A stretch of 64,000 bases of DNA from Steroidobacter agaridevorans (GCF_009932555.1 NZ_BLJO01000001.1:1321219-1385218); one strand, 5' to 3'. Shown: positions 47,379-54,882, counted from the first letter of the stretch. Notes: a model not told the origin generated them from the sequence alone. A program made the numbers and translations.

Positions 47379-47999
47379 TCAATGCAGGGTGCTGGGATCG
47401 GAGCCGTCGTCCAGGTCGTCGTCGCGTGCTTCATCCCCCACATCGATGCGGTGGGCGGCGACCGGAATCAGTTCGTTGTGGATCAATTGCACGCCGACGC
47501 GCACGTATTCGACGACTTCGGCGTAGGCTTCTTCTTCGCTCTCGTTGCCGTCGCCGTCGAGCTCGACGCTGGCGCGGCCGATGTGCGTGAGGTCGTTGAG
47601 AATTTCGTTGACGTTGCCGGGCAGCTCTTCCTGCTTCACGGCGCGCGTGCCGACTTGACCGGTGCCGAATCCATACAGAAAACCCTGGCACCACTGCGAC
47701 AGGCCACCGGCGCGCGTCGCCAGTGAAATATCGTCATCCGGCAGCAATGCTTCGAATTCCATGTCCTCGCCGCGCAACGCATTGAGCGTGTCGGCATACA
47801 ACAGACGCAGCGGCTGCTGGCTCTGTTCGTCGTCGCGCTGGTCGGCGTCGGGAATAATTTCTTCCAGCCAGCGTTCCATCGGGTAGTCGGGCGACGTGCA
47901 CAGCGCGCCGACCAGACAACCGTGGGCTTCCGCGGCCGGCACCGACGAGCCCAGTCCTTCGAGGACGCGGGCGACTTCAGCGAATGTGACTTGCAACAT
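47379..47999 (-). CDS. YgfB/UPF0149 family protein
   Basis: A 206-residue acidic protein of the UPF0149 (YgfB/YecA) family. AAEAHGCLVGALCTSPDYP and LSQWCQGFLYGFG are the family signatures. The start at 47999 is preceded by AGGGGGG. It is the first gene of a minus-strand run of seven tightly packed genes to 39349 and is divergent from the TIGR02449-like gene. YgfB in pseudomonads modulates beta-lactam resistance by antagonising AlpA; whether that applies here is unknown. Confidence 0.9.
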   Translation of the reverse strand: MLQVTFAEVARVLEGLGSSVPAAEAHGCLVGALCTSPDYPMERWLEEIIPDADQRDDEQSQQPLRLLYADTLNALRGEDMEFEALLPDDDISLATRAGGLSQWCQGFLYGFGTGQVGTRAVKQEELPGNVNEILNDLTHIGRASVELDGDGNESEEEAYAEVVEYVRVGVQLIHNELIPVAAHRIDVGDEARDDDLDDGSDPSTLH

Positions 48000-48059
48000 C
48001 CCCCCTATCTTAGCACTGTGCCTCCCGGACGATTGATTTGACGGATTTCGGGCGCTGGT

Positions 48060-48088
48060 TTGACCGGTTCGGGAGCGGGCCGCATAAT
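48060..48088 (+). promoter_or_regulatory. Strong promoter upstream of the TIGR02449-zapA unit
   Basis: TTGACC and CATAAT are separated by exactly 17 bases. The predicted start point, 7-8 bases after the -10, falls at 48095-48096, the A of the ATG at 48096. That would make the transcript leaderless or nearly so. It also lies only about 100 bases from the divergent ygfB start. Confidence 0.6.
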
Positions 48089-48095
48089 CGACCGC

Positions 48096-48350
48096 ATGAA
48101 TCCTTTTTCGTCCACTGGCAGTACCGGGTCCGCCCGGGCGAGTGTCGATCAAGAGCTGAAACAGCTCGAACGACGCGTGGATGAGCTGGTCGCGCTGGTC
48201 TCCCAACTGCAGGAAGAGAACCGCGCCCTGCGCCAGCGACAGGACTCGATGATGACCGAGCGTGCCACGCTGCTACAGAAGAATGAGCAGGTGCGCGCAC
48301 GGGTCGAAGCGATGATTGGCCGCCTGAAGGCGATGGAGCACAACGCATGA
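48096..48350 (+). CDS. TIGR02449-like coiled-coil protein
   Basis: An 84-residue protein with an Asn/Ser-rich start and a long heptad coiled coil (residues about 20-80, VDQELKQLERRVDELVALV then LQEENRALRQRQ). Proteins of this type precede zapA widely and are often likened to ZapB, though the link to cell division is inferred. The stop overlaps zapA (ATGA). The start at 48096 lies at the predicted transcription start; an earlier frame from 48060 would begin upstream of the promoter. Confidence 0.75.
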   Translation: MNPFSSTGSTGSARASVDQELKQLERRVDELVALVSQLQEENRALRQRQDSMMTERATLLQKNEQVRARVEAMIGRLKAMEHNA

Positions 48351-48658
48351 GCGACCGTATGGTCCGTGTCAGTGTGCGAATCCTGGAAAAGGAGTACCAG
48401 GTCGCCTGCCTGCCCGAAGAGCGCTCCGAGCTGCTCGACTCGGCGGAATTTCTCAACGGCAAGATGCGCGACATCCGCGACGCCGGCAATATCGTCGGCC
48501 TGGACCGGATCGCGGTGATGGCGGCGCTCAACCTGGCGCACGAGCTGCTCAAGCGCAATCGTAACGACGCCATCGAGAGCGAAGTGAGCGAGCGCGTCCG
48601 CGAGATGCGCGAGCGTGTCGAATCGGCGCTGAGCCGAGGACAACAATTGCCGTTGTAG
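48347..48658 (+). CDS. zapA: Cell division protein ZapA
   Basis: ZapA binds and bundles FtsZ at the Z ring. The 103-residue protein has the N-terminal beta domain VRVSVRILEKEYQVACLP and a C-terminal coiled-coil helix (VSERVREMRERVESAL). It is followed directly by 6S RNA, the arrangement of E. coli and most gammaproteobacteria. Confidence 0.93.
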   Translation: MSDRMVRVSVRILEKEYQVACLPEERSELLDSAEFLNGKMRDIRDAGNIVGLDRIAVMAALNLAHELLKRNRNDAIESEVSERVREMRERVESALSRGQQLPL

Positions 48659-48787
48659 GCTTGAAGCCCCGGTATCCACCCTGATATCGGGCACGGTGAG
48701 TCTCTCGCTCGGCCGATCGATCGACGTGGGATGAACTTGGGACTGCGGATGCGCGTTACGGACGCAGACTCAGAATGGTTTTGTTAT

Positions 48788-48978
48788 GGCGCTGCCTGCG
48801 GTGTTCGACGTGTGTCGGGTTACCTCTCGACCCTAACGTTAATACCCCAGGGATTCGGTTTCGTGGTAGCCGTGTGCAAGTCCGTCTCGAACGGGAAGCC
48901 TTAGCTATCATGGCTGCGTCCCACCTATTGCTCCGTGTCGAGAGCAATGGCTCATGACGGCACAGGCGGGTAGCGCCT
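48788..48978 (+). ncRNA. ssrS: 6S RNA
   Basis: 6S RNA binds the sigma70 holoenzyme and mimics an open promoter. The region between zapA and fau has the hallmark sequences: a 5' strand GGCGCTGCCTGCGGTGTTCG, a conserved GTCCGTCTCGAACGGGAAGCC-like block at about 48876-48900, a 3' hairpin with arms ATTGCT and AGCAAT, and a 3' strand CAGGCGGGTAGCGCC. GGCGCT (48788-48793) pairs with AGCGCC (48972-48977), giving about 190 bases, the usual length. The conserved synteny supports the call. Exact ends are inferred from the closing stem. Confidence 0.8.
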
Positions 48979-49622
48979 CCTCTCTCTCTTCCGCATCGAC
49001 GGCACTGCTGCAACGTCAGCAACTGCGCCGGCAGATGCGGCAACTTCGTCGTGCGCTCTCACCCTCTGCACGCGACGAAGCCCATCGGCAATTCGCCCGC
49101 CTCTTGAACGGGACGCATCGCTTGCGCCCCGGGTCTCGTATCGCCGTGTATTTCGCTTACGGTCACGAGGCCGACCTGCGATATGTGATCGACGTCGCAC
49201 GTCGCCGCGGTTGCCTGCTCTACTTACCGGTCATCACCGACTTTCGTCATAGCCGCATGCGCTTCGTGCGTTATCGAACCGATAGCGTGATGCGCGTAAA
49301 CCGGTACGGCATCGCCGAACCCGATCGGCGTCATGCCGAAGCCATTCCGGTGCGCAAACTCGACCTGGTACTGCTGCCTCTGGTCGCATTCGACGAGCGC
49401 GGTTGGCGTCTCGGCAGCGGCGCGGGCTTCTACGATCGCAGCCTGCATCACCTGCGCGCAGGACGCCGCTGGCGCCGGCCGACGCTCATCGGCGTCGGCT
49501 ACGAATGCCAGCGCGTCGCCCGTCTGCAACCCGATCGTTGGGACGTGCCGCTGGATGGGATGCTGACTGAACGCGGTCTGCGATACTTCACACATCACGC
49601 ACATTCCATGGAGTCGTCATGA
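48954..49622 (+). CDS. fau: 5-formyltetrahydrofolate cyclo-ligase family protein
   Basis: This enzyme (YgfA) returns 5-formyl-THF to methenyl-THF with ATP. The 222-residue protein has the basic N-terminal helix LRRQMRQLRRALS, the RIAVYFAYGHEADLR region and the nucleotide-binding GSGAGFYDRSL. The first ATG at 48954 lies inside the 3' strand of the predicted 6S RNA, so either the two genes overlap or translation starts further in, for example around 49035. fau after ssrS is the conserved order. Confidence 0.87.
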   Translation: MTAQAGSASSLSSASTALLQRQQLRRQMRQLRRALSPSARDEAHRQFARLLNGTHRLRPGSRIAVYFAYGHEADLRYVIDVARRRGCLLYLPVITDFRHSRMRFVRYRTDSVMRVNRYGIAEPDRRHAEAIPVRKLDLVLLPLVAFDERGWRLGSGAGFYDRSLHHLRAGRRWRRPTLIGVGYECQRVARLQPDRWDVPLDGMLTERGLRYFTHHAHSMESS

Positions 49623-50080
49623 ACTACTGGTTGATGAAGTCGGAGCCTTCGGTGTTCGGCATCGAGCAGCTCGCGAAGGCCAAGAACAGCACTACCGGCT
49701 GGGACGGCGTGCGCAATTTCCAGGCGCGCAACTACATGCGCGAGATGAAGAAGGGCGACCTGGTGTTCTTCTATCACTCCAGCTGCGAAATCCCTGGAAT
49801 TGCAGGCGTTGCCACCGTACAACGCGAGGCGTATCCGGACCCCACGCAGTTCGATAAGAAGCACGATCACTACGATGAGGCGAGCGATCCAGAGCAGCCG
49901 CGCTGGGACATGGTCGATGTGAAGCTCGTCAGGAAATTCGACAGGGTCATCGCGCTCGACGAGCTGCGTAAGCATGCCGACGGCAAGCTCAAGGACATGA
50001 TCGTGCTCAAGCGCGGCAACCGACTGTCGATCACACCGGTCACCAAGAGCGAATGGAGCTTCATCGAGTCGCTCGAATGA
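49619..50080 (+). CDS. EVE-domain protein
   Basis: A 153-residue EVE/PUA-like domain protein. MNYWLMKSEPSVFGI, TGWDGVRNFQARNYMREMKKGD and VFFYHSS are the family signatures, shared with mammalian THYN1. EVE domains bind modified bases in DNA or RNA and are found in several defence systems, but the plain single-domain version next to fau is a housekeeping arrangement in proteobacteria. Its stop lies 141 bases before the lysine-rich peptide gene, and it overlaps fau by ATGA. Confidence 0.93.
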   Translation: MNYWLMKSEPSVFGIEQLAKAKNSTTGWDGVRNFQARNYMREMKKGDLVFFYHSSCEIPGIAGVATVQREAYPDPTQFDKKHDHYDEASDPEQPRWDMVDVKLVRKFDRVIALDELRKHADGKLKDMIVLKRGNRLSITPVTKSEWSFIESLE

Positions 50081-50155
50081 GCATCGCACGATGCATCGAT
50101 GAGTCGCCGACGAGCCTCGCGATGAGAACGGGCACAACAAAATTGCACGCGCCTC

Positions 50156-50184
50156 TTGCTAGCCATTTTTAATTTATGTATATA
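50156..50184 (+). promoter_or_regulatory. Strong AT-rich promoter upstream of the lysine-rich peptide
   Basis: TTGCTA and TATATA (overlapping TATACT) are separated by 17 bases, with an AT-rich spacer that stands out in this GC-rich region. Transcription would begin near 50191, about 30 bases before the start codon. This is one of the best promoter matches in the window. Confidence 0.6.
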
Positions 50185-50221
50185 CTGCGCCCGGACTAAC
50201 TCGACATGGAGATCTAGTATC

Positions 50222-50290
50222 ATGGCAACGAAAGCAAAGAAGTCTGCGAAGAAGAAAGGCGGCAAGAAGAAGGCTGCCAAGAAGAAGTAA
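50222..50290 (+). CDS. 22-residue lysine/alanine-rich histone-H1-like micropeptide
   Basis: The frame encodes 22 residues of which 12 are lysine, in four blocks (KAKK, AKKKGG, KKKAA and a final KKK), like the C-terminal tail of histone H1 or of bacterial AlgP/Hc1 proteins. GGAGA lies nine bases before the ATG. It has its own promoter (50156-50184) and terminator (50316-50347), so it is a stand-alone expressed unit. No globular domain is present. It may compact or bridge DNA or RNA, or be a methylation target; these are inferences. Too short for homology proof. Confidence 0.6.
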   Translation: MATKAKKSAKKKGGKKKAAKKK

Positions 50291-50315
50291 GTTCTTCTGA
50301 GTAGATGATGATGAA

Positions 50316-50347
50316 GACTGTGCCCGCGAAAGCGGGCACAGTCGTTT
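50316..50347 (+). terminator. Strong hairpin terminator after the micropeptide gene
   Basis: GACTGTGCCCGC and GCGGGCACAGTC pair perfectly over 12 bases with a GAAA tetraloop, followed by GTTT. It ends the short transcript begun at about 50191 and separates it from rpiA. Confidence 0.75.
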
Positions 50348-50401
50348 CCGGACCCTGGAAAAATAGGCCTTTCCGAATACCTCGCCCGCGAGCCGCACAC
50401 C

Positions 50402-51055
50402 ATGAACGCCGATCAGCTGAAGCAGCAAGCCGCCCTCGCCGCCCTCGCCCACGTCGAGGAGGACTCGATCCTCGGCATTGGAACCGGGTCGACGGTGGAT
50501 CTCTTTATCGATGCGATGGCTGCGCAAAAGCTGCGCATTCGAGGCGCAGTCTCCAGTTCCGAGCGCTCGACGACGCGTTTGCGCCGGCACGGCATCGATG
50601 TGCTCGACCTCAATACGGCGGGCGAGCTCGACCTCTACATCGATGGCGCCGACGAGTCGGATCGTCACCGACGGCTGATCAAGGGCGGCGGGGGCGCATT
50701 GACCCGCGAGAAGATCGTCGCCGCCGCATCGCGGCGCTTCATCTGCATCGCCGACGAATCCAAGCTGGTGAATGTGCTCGGCAAGTTTCCGCTGCCGGTC
50801 GAGGTGATTCCGATGGCGCGCTCGTATGTCGCCCGCCAGCTGGTTGCCTTGGGGGGACAACCGGTCTATCGAGAAGGCTTCGTCACCGACAACGGCAATC
50901 AGATCCTCGACGTGCACGGTCTGTCGATCGTCGACCCGGTGCAGATGGAGAGCGACCTCAATCAGCTCGCCGGCGTGGTGACCGTTGGCCTGTTCGCACG
51001 CCGCCCCGCGGATCTGGTTATCTTGGGCTCGCCGTCGGGCGTGAAGACTTTCTGA
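50402..51055 (+). CDS. rpiA: Ribose-5-phosphate isomerase A
   Basis: RpiA interconverts ribose 5-phosphate and ribulose 5-phosphate in the pentose phosphate pathway. The 217-residue protein has the phosphate-binding [13 protein letters not shown], the active-site DGADESD segment and [11 protein letters not shown]. The last 38 bases overlap the 3' end of pyrD on the other strand. No good Shine-Dalgarno is visible. Confidence 0.96.
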   Translation: MNADQLKQQAALAALAHVEEDSILGIGTGSTVDLFIDAMAAQKLRIRGAVSSSERSTTRLRRHGIDVLDLNTAGELDLYIDGADESDRHRRLIKGGGGALTREKIVAAASRRFICIADESKLVNVLGKFPLPVEVIPMARSYVARQLVALGGQPVYREGFVTDNGNQILDVHGLSIVDPVQMESDLNQLAGVVTVGLFARRPADLVILGSPSGVKTF

Positions 51056-52067
51056 CGGCGCTCAGGATCTCCGTGACCAATTTCGGACCGCGATAAATCA
51101 GGCCGGTGTAGATCTGAATCAGATCTGCACCTGCCTGCAAGGCAGCAACCGCCGCCGCGCCTGAATCGATTCCTCCCACCGCGATCAACGGCACGTCCTC
51201 GCCCAGATGCTCACGCAGGACGGGGATGGACTTCAGCGCCAATGCGCGAATCGGCGCACCGCTCAATCCACCTTGCTGCTCGCTGTTCGCCACACTCTTC
51301 ACGACATCGCGCGTGATCGTGGTGTTGGTGGCGATCATGCCGTCGATGCCCAACTCGCGAACCAGCCGCGCGATCGCGGCAAGATCGTCACTCGACAGAT
51401 CGGGCGACACCTTCACCAATATCGGCAGCTGCTTGCCCAAGCTTGAGGTCGATTGCACGCGAGCCTCGAGGAGTGCATCGAGGATGGGACGCAACTGATC
51501 GACCTGCTGCAGCTGTCGGAGGTTGGTCGTGTTCGGTGACGAAACGTTGACGGTTACGTAGTCGGCGTGAGGCGCGACGACGCGAAAACATTCGACGTAA
51601 TTTCGCGCGGCATCTTCGAGTGGGGTGGTCGCGTTCTTGCCGATGTTGATGCCGCACGGCCCTTTGAACTTGCGCTGCGCCAGTCGCTGCGCGATCACTT
51701 CGGCTCCGTCATTCGGAAAGCCCATGCGATTGATGAGTGCGTTGGCTTCGGGGAGTCGGAACAAACGCGGCTTCGCGTTGCCGGCTTGTGGCTGTGCTGT
51801 GACGGTGCCGGCTTCGATAAAGCCAAAACCGAGTGCACCGAGGGAGTCGATGTGTTTGGCGTTCTTGTCGAGCCCGGCGGCGAGACCGACCCGGTTCGGG
51901 AAGCGAAGCCCCATGAGTGTGATGCCCTCTTCCGGCTTCGACTCATGCGTGCCGAGCATGCCCAGTGAGTGGGCGAGCTCGAGCAGGGAGAACGTCACTT
52001 CATGTGCGCGCTCGCCTTCGAGGGAGAAGAGGAGCGGACGGATGAGTGGGTAGAGGGAGTTGAGCAT
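51018..52067 (-). CDS. pyrD: Dihydroorotate dehydrogenase (quinone), class 2
   Basis: PyrD is the membrane-associated FMN enzyme that oxidises dihydroorotate, passing electrons to quinone. From the ATG at 52067 it is 349 residues and opens with the membrane-binding helix [22 protein letters not shown] and substrate motifs are [33 protein letters not shown] and AVGGIDSG, with the catalytic serine in NVSSPN. The C-terminus runs about ten residues past the usual end and its coding overlaps rpiA tail to tail by 38 bases. A longer frame upstream lies in low-complexity DNA. Confidence 0.95.
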   Translation of the reverse strand: MLNSLYPLIRPLLFSLEGERAHEVTFSLLELAHSLGMLGTHESKPEEGITLMGLRFPNRVGLAAGLDKNAKHIDSLGALGFGFIEAGTVTAQPQAGNAKPRLFRLPEANALINRMGFPNDGAEVIAQRLAQRKFKGPCGINIGKNATTPLEDAARNYVECFRVVAPHADYVTVNVSSPNTTNLRQLQQVDQLRPILDALLEARVQSTSSLGKQLPILVKVSPDLSSDDLAAIARLVRELGIDGMIATNTTITRDVVKSVANSEQQGGLSGAPIRALALKSIPVLREHLGEDVPLIAVGGIDSGAAAVAALQAGADLIQIYTGLIYRGPKLVTEILSAVRKSSRPTASPR

Positions 52068-52168
52068 CTTTCGGCTTCGGGTTCGGCGTTGGTTCGTTGA
52101 TTCAGGCGCGGCGCGATTATCGAAGCTCAGTGGCTCTCGGAGAAGAGGCGTCGGTGGTTCGCATCGCC

Positions 52169-52305
52169 AGGGGTGGGGTATCTCCTTCCAGCACCGGGCG
52201 CCCGCCGGAGCGCATTGCGCTCCTCGCGTCACGTCCATGGTGAGCCCTGCTGTTTCGGCCCCGTCCCTGTGCCGAAAAGCTGCCGGAAGGAGATACCCCA
52301 CCCCT
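52169..52305. repeat. Inverted repeat with 21-base perfect arms
   Basis: AGGGGTGGGGTATCTCCTTC plus C at 52169-52189 is the exact reverse complement of 52285-52305, with 95 bases between. The outer flanks CGCATCG and CGATGCG also match inversely. The interior contains its own small hairpin (GGAGCGCATTGCGCTCC). This layout suggests a non-autonomous, REP-like or MITE-like element. Confidence 0.6.
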
Positions 52306-52490
52306 GACGCTGCCGATGCGTCTAAAGCGAGAGCCGACCACGCGAACTTCGTTCGCAGCTATCGCGCTCTACGAGCGCTCGCGTTTCTCGCTGTCGCTCG
52401 CAACGGGATGCGATCTCAGCGTCATCCTCTCCTCAGCCTCAGAGGTGTCCGCACCTCCCCTTCCGGGCGAGCAAGTGAATCTTTGAACGC

Positions 52491-52900
52491 CGAGATTGAC
52501 CCTCGCACCGGAAGCTCCGCTACCGCCGGGGTCCGCACTGGAGGCCCCAATTCCGGGCGGGCAGCGAACCAAATCTCCGAAATCACTGCTGCGTATGAAC
52601 CGAGATCGACTCTCGCACTCCGAACAGCTCGGCTGCCACGGGGTGCCCGCACTGGACTCCCACCCTCCGAGCAAGCAGCGAAGTAAAACTTCAAATCACT
52701 GCTGCGTTAAGAGCCGAGATCGACCCTTGCACTCCGAAAAGCTCGGCTGCCACAGGGTATCCGCACTGGACCCCCGCGCTCCGGACAAGCAGCGAAGTAA
52801 AACTTCAAATCACTGCTGCGCTAGAAGCAGACATCAACTCTGCCACTCCGAGAAGCTCGGCTATCCCAGCAACGCTGCCAGCCACGGAGCGAAGCGCCAC
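52491..52900 (+). repeat. 114-base imperfect tandem repeat array
   Basis: Units starting with CGAGATCGAC-like sequence occur at 52491, 52601, 52715 and 52829 (last one partial). The second and third are 114 bases apart and nearly identical in long stretches (for example CACTCCGAA-AGCTCGGCTGCCAC and GCAGCGAAGTAAAACTTCAA). The first unit is more diverged and shows a small deletion. Because 114 is a multiple of three a frame stays open across the units, but the encoded sequence is not convincingly protein. Confidence 0.7.
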
Positions 52901-52933
52901 CACTCCGAAAACCACAACGCCCAAAAACAAGAA

Positions 52934-52956
52934 GGCCCGCTGCAAGAAGGCGGGCC
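52934..52956. terminator. Hairpin, possible terminator
   Basis: GGCCCGC and GCGGGCC pair with a nine-base loop, downstream of tRNA-Gln on the minus strand. It may be a second terminator after the stronger one at 52983-53006. Confidence 0.4.
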
Positions 52957-52982
52957 ACAAACTTCACTACTCCAGAAACGAA

Positions 52983-53006
52983 CAAGCCCGCCGAGGGGCG
53001 GGCTTG
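52983..53006 (-). terminator. Terminator downstream of tRNA-Gln
   Basis: CAAGCCCGCC and GGCGGGCTTG form a ten-base stem with a four-base loop. On the minus strand it is followed by TTCGTTTCT. It lies directly after the tRNA-Gln 3' end and probably ends the rplM-rpsI-tRNA transcript. Confidence 0.65.
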
Positions 53007-53012
53007 CTGTAT

Positions 53013-53086
53013 TGGTTGGGGGACTAGGATTCGAACCTAGGTTGACGGAGTCAGAGTCCGTAGTCCTACCGCTAGACGATCCCCCA
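53013..53086 (-). tRNA. tRNA-Gln (CTG anticodon)
   Basis: The minus strand reads TGGGGGAT...TCCCCCAACCA with a seven-base acceptor stem, a D arm, an anticodon arm ACGGA-CTCTGAC-TCCGT whose loop gives CTG, a T arm containing GGTTCGAATCC and an encoded CCA. It is 12 bases after rpsI on the same strand. Confidence 0.96.
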
Positions 53087-53098
53087 GCAATCGAACGA

Positions 53099-53491
53099 TT
53101 AGCGCTTCGAGAACTGCGTTCCGCGACGGGCTTTGCGGAAACCGACCTTCTTACGCTCGACTTCGCGGGCGTCGCGGGTCACGTAACCGGCGTCGCGCAG
53201 GGTCTTGCGCAGCGTCTCGTCGTACTCCATCAACGCACGAGTCAGGCCGTGGCGGATCGCGCCGGCCTGGCCGGTGATGCCGCCGCCCTTGACCGTCACT
53301 TCCACATCGAAAGTGTTGTCCATGTTCACGGCTTCCAGCGGCTGACGCACGATCATGCGCGCGGTCTTGCGGCCGAAGAACTCATCGAGCGTGCGATCGT
53401 TCACGCGGATGTTGCCGGTGCCCTTGCGCAGGAACACGCGGGCGGTAGAGGTCTTGCGGCGGCCGGTGCCGTAATTGGTCTGGGTGGCCAT
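53099..53491 (-). CDS. rpsI: Ribosomal protein S9
   Basis: uS9 of the 30S head, whose C-terminal tail touches P-site tRNA. The 130-residue protein has [15 protein letters not shown] at the start, the [19 protein letters not shown] core and the conserved C-terminal [17 protein letters not shown]. It follows rplM by 22 bases in the standard order. Confidence 0.98.
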   Translation of the reverse strand: MATQTNYGTGRRKTSTARVFLRKGTGNIRVNDRTLDEFFGRKTARMIVRQPLEAVNMDNTFDVEVTVKGGGITGQAGAIRHGLTRALMEYDETLRKTLRDAGYVTRDAREVERKKVGFRKARRGTQFSKR

Positions 53492-53513
53492 GTCTGAATG
53501 CGTACCTTAAGAA

Positions 53514-53942
53514 TTAAATCTCGAGCGCCTTCGGCTGCTGCGCGGTGTGCGGGTGCTTGTCGCCCGCGAACACGTGCAGCTTCTTGAACATCTTCCGACC
53601 GAGCGGGTTCTTCGGGAGCATGCCCTTGACCGCGAACTCGATGGCGCGCTCGGGGTGCTTGTCGAGCAGCTTTTCCAAGCTGGTGCTCTTCAAGTTGCCC
53701 ATGTAGCCGGTGTGCTGATGATAGAACTTGTCCGTCAGCTTGCGACCGGTCACGTGGATCTTGCCGGCGTTGACGATGACGATGTGGTCGCCAGTGTCGC
53801 AGTTCGGCGTGTAAGCCGCCTTGTGCTTGCCGCGCAGACGCGAGGCGACCTGCGAAGCCAGGCGGCCCAGGGTCTTGCCGGTCGCGTCGATCACATACCA
53901 GTCACGACGGACCGTTTGCGCATTGGCGAAGACGGTACTCAT
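53514..53942 (-). CDS. rplM: Ribosomal protein L13
   Basis: uL13 is an early 50S assembly protein. The 142-residue sequence matches the family from [16 protein letters not shown] through the [19 protein letters not shown] signature. CGGAG precedes the start. In E. coli L13 represses its own operon through the leader; a hairpin is present in the leader here (53966-53987). Confidence 0.98.
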   Translation of the reverse strand: MSTVFANAQTVRRDWYVIDATGKTLGRLASQVASRLRGKHKAAYTPNCDTGDHIVIVNAGKIHVTGRKLTDKFYHQHTGYMGNLKSTSLEKLLDKHPERAIEFAVKGMLPKNPLGRKMFKKLHVFAGDKHPHTAQQPKALEI

Positions 53943-53965
53943 TGAAATCTCCGGGAAAACTCATG

Positions 53966-53987
53966 CGCCCCTGCCAGCCAGGGGGCG
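53966..53987 (-). promoter_or_regulatory. Hairpin in the rplM leader
   Basis: CGCCCCTG and CCAGGGGGCG pair, with a one-base bulge, in the roughly 50-base leader of rplM-rpsI. It sits where a ribosomal-protein autoregulation element could lie; the link to L13 is inferred from the E. coli precedent. Confidence 0.4.
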
Positions 53988-53999
53988 AAAAGGCCGGCA

Positions 54000-54028
54000 A
54001 GTCTAATGGACGACCGGGGTCAATGCAA
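54000..54028 (-). promoter_or_regulatory. Promoter of rplM-rpsI
   Basis: On the minus strand TTGCAT and TAGACT are separated by exactly 17 bases, giving a start near 53993 and a leader of about 50 bases. Confidence 0.55.
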
Positions 54029-54109
54029 ACACAGTAACAGCCGGATTTAGAGCAGGATTCCCGAAGCGGACTCCGGAGCACTCCGGAACGGCCTTTGGGC
54101 GGGGACATA

Positions 54110-54115
54110 TATAAT
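54110..54115 (+). promoter_or_regulatory. -10 element at the coq7 start
   Basis: A perfect TATAAT lies seven bases before the ATG at 54123 and overlaps the earlier ATG at 54114. The predicted transcript would start at or next to 54123, which would make coq7 leaderless. No good -35 is seen. Confidence 0.4.
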
Positions 54116-54122
54116 GAATCCC

Positions 54123-54788
54123 ATGGACTCAAGCCTCGAGACCGGCCGTCGTTACACCCTCCTCGACCGCCTGTTGACCCCAGCCGACCAGACCCTGCGG
54201 ACCCTGTTCGCCAGCCACGTCGCGGGCCGGCCCAATCCGGCCGAAAACCAGCCTGAAACGCCCGAAATTGCCGACAACCCGGCCAACCGCCGGCACGTCG
54301 CCGCGCTGATGCGGATCAATCATTCCGGGGAAGTTGCCGCTCAGGCGCTCTATCAGGGGCAAGCGTTCGTTTCGCGAGCCGATGCAACCAGGGCTTCGCT
54401 GATGGAAGCGGCGCGCGAGGAGACTGACCATCTCGCCTGGTGCGCCGAGCGCATCCGACAGCTGGGGGGCCGGACCAGTGTGCTGAATCCGCTGTGGTAC
54501 GCGGGTTCGTTCACCATCGGCGCCCTCGCCGGCCTGGCGGGAGACAAAGTCAGCCTCGGCTTCGTCGCCGAGACCGAGCGCCAGGTGGTCGAGCATCTCG
54601 ACGGACATTTACAACGTTTGCCGGCGGAAGATACGCGCACGCGCGCCATCATCCAGCAAATGAGCGCCGACGAAGAACGTCATGGACGCAATGCTGAACT
54701 GGCCGGCGGCGCCCAGTTGCCGGGGCCGGTCCGGGCGTTGATGAAGCTCACCGCCAAAGTGATGACGCGGACGGCGTACTGGCTGTGA
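54123..54788 (+). CDS. coq7: Coq7-type ubiquinone di-iron hydroxylase
   Basis: Coq7 (demethoxyubiquinone hydroxylase) performs the last ring hydroxylation of ubiquinone. The 221-residue protein has the di-iron ligands in INHSGEVAAQALYQGQ, EETDHLAWC, AETERQVVEHL and SADEERHG, and the final hydrophobic MKLTAKVMTRTAYWL anchor. The start is either 54114 or 54123; the latter coincides with the predicted transcription start. It complements ubiH and ubiI elsewhere in the window; no ubiF is needed. Confidence 0.93.
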   Translation: MDSSLETGRRYTLLDRLLTPADQTLRTLFASHVAGRPNPAENQPETPEIADNPANRRHVAALMRINHSGEVAAQALYQGQAFVSRADATRASLMEAAREETDHLAWCAERIRQLGGRTSVLNPLWYAGSFTIGALAGLAGDKVSLGFVAETERQVVEHLDGHLQRLPAEDTRTRAIIQQMSADEERHGRNAELAGGAQLPGPVRALMKLTAKVMTRTAYWL

Positions 54789-54866
54789 GAATGTGACGGA
54801 ATAGACAGTTTGGGGCTGAACGACATTGGGCCGTGCCGTCAAATAGTCGACGTAAAGTTTTGCCGT

Positions 54867-54882
54867 GCAAGCAAAAGCTTGC
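54867..54882 (+). promoter_or_regulatory. Inverted repeat in the leader of the CRP-family gene
   Basis: GCAAGC and GCTTGC are perfectly inverted around AAAA, about 105 bases before the CRP-family start. It could be an operator or a weak hairpin; it is not a canonical CRP site. Confidence 0.3.

Larger units (their letters stand above)
52068..53012. other. Repeat-rich intergenic region without a credible gene
   Basis: This 945-base stretch between pyrD and tRNA-Gln contains an inverted repeat at 52169-52305, a 114-base tandem repeat array at 52491-52900 and two terminator-like hairpins. Plus-strand frames are open across it but read as Ser/Arg/Pro-rich low-complexity sequence and run on through the antisense of tRNA-Gln, so they were not taken as genes. 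Confidence 0.7.

Noticed and set aside
49619..50080. EVE-domain protein as a defence gene
   Set aside because: It is a single-domain protein in the housekeeping fau block without McrB-like or restriction partners.
52491..52900. CRISPR array
   Set aside because: The units are 114 bases, imperfect and contiguous, without short identical repeats and unique spacers, and no cas gene is present.
52496..53497. A 333-codon plus-strand frame through the repeats, the tRNA and antisense of rpsI
   Set aside because: It crosses the complement of tRNA-Gln and of rpsI and has no conserved segment; low-complexity repeats create it.
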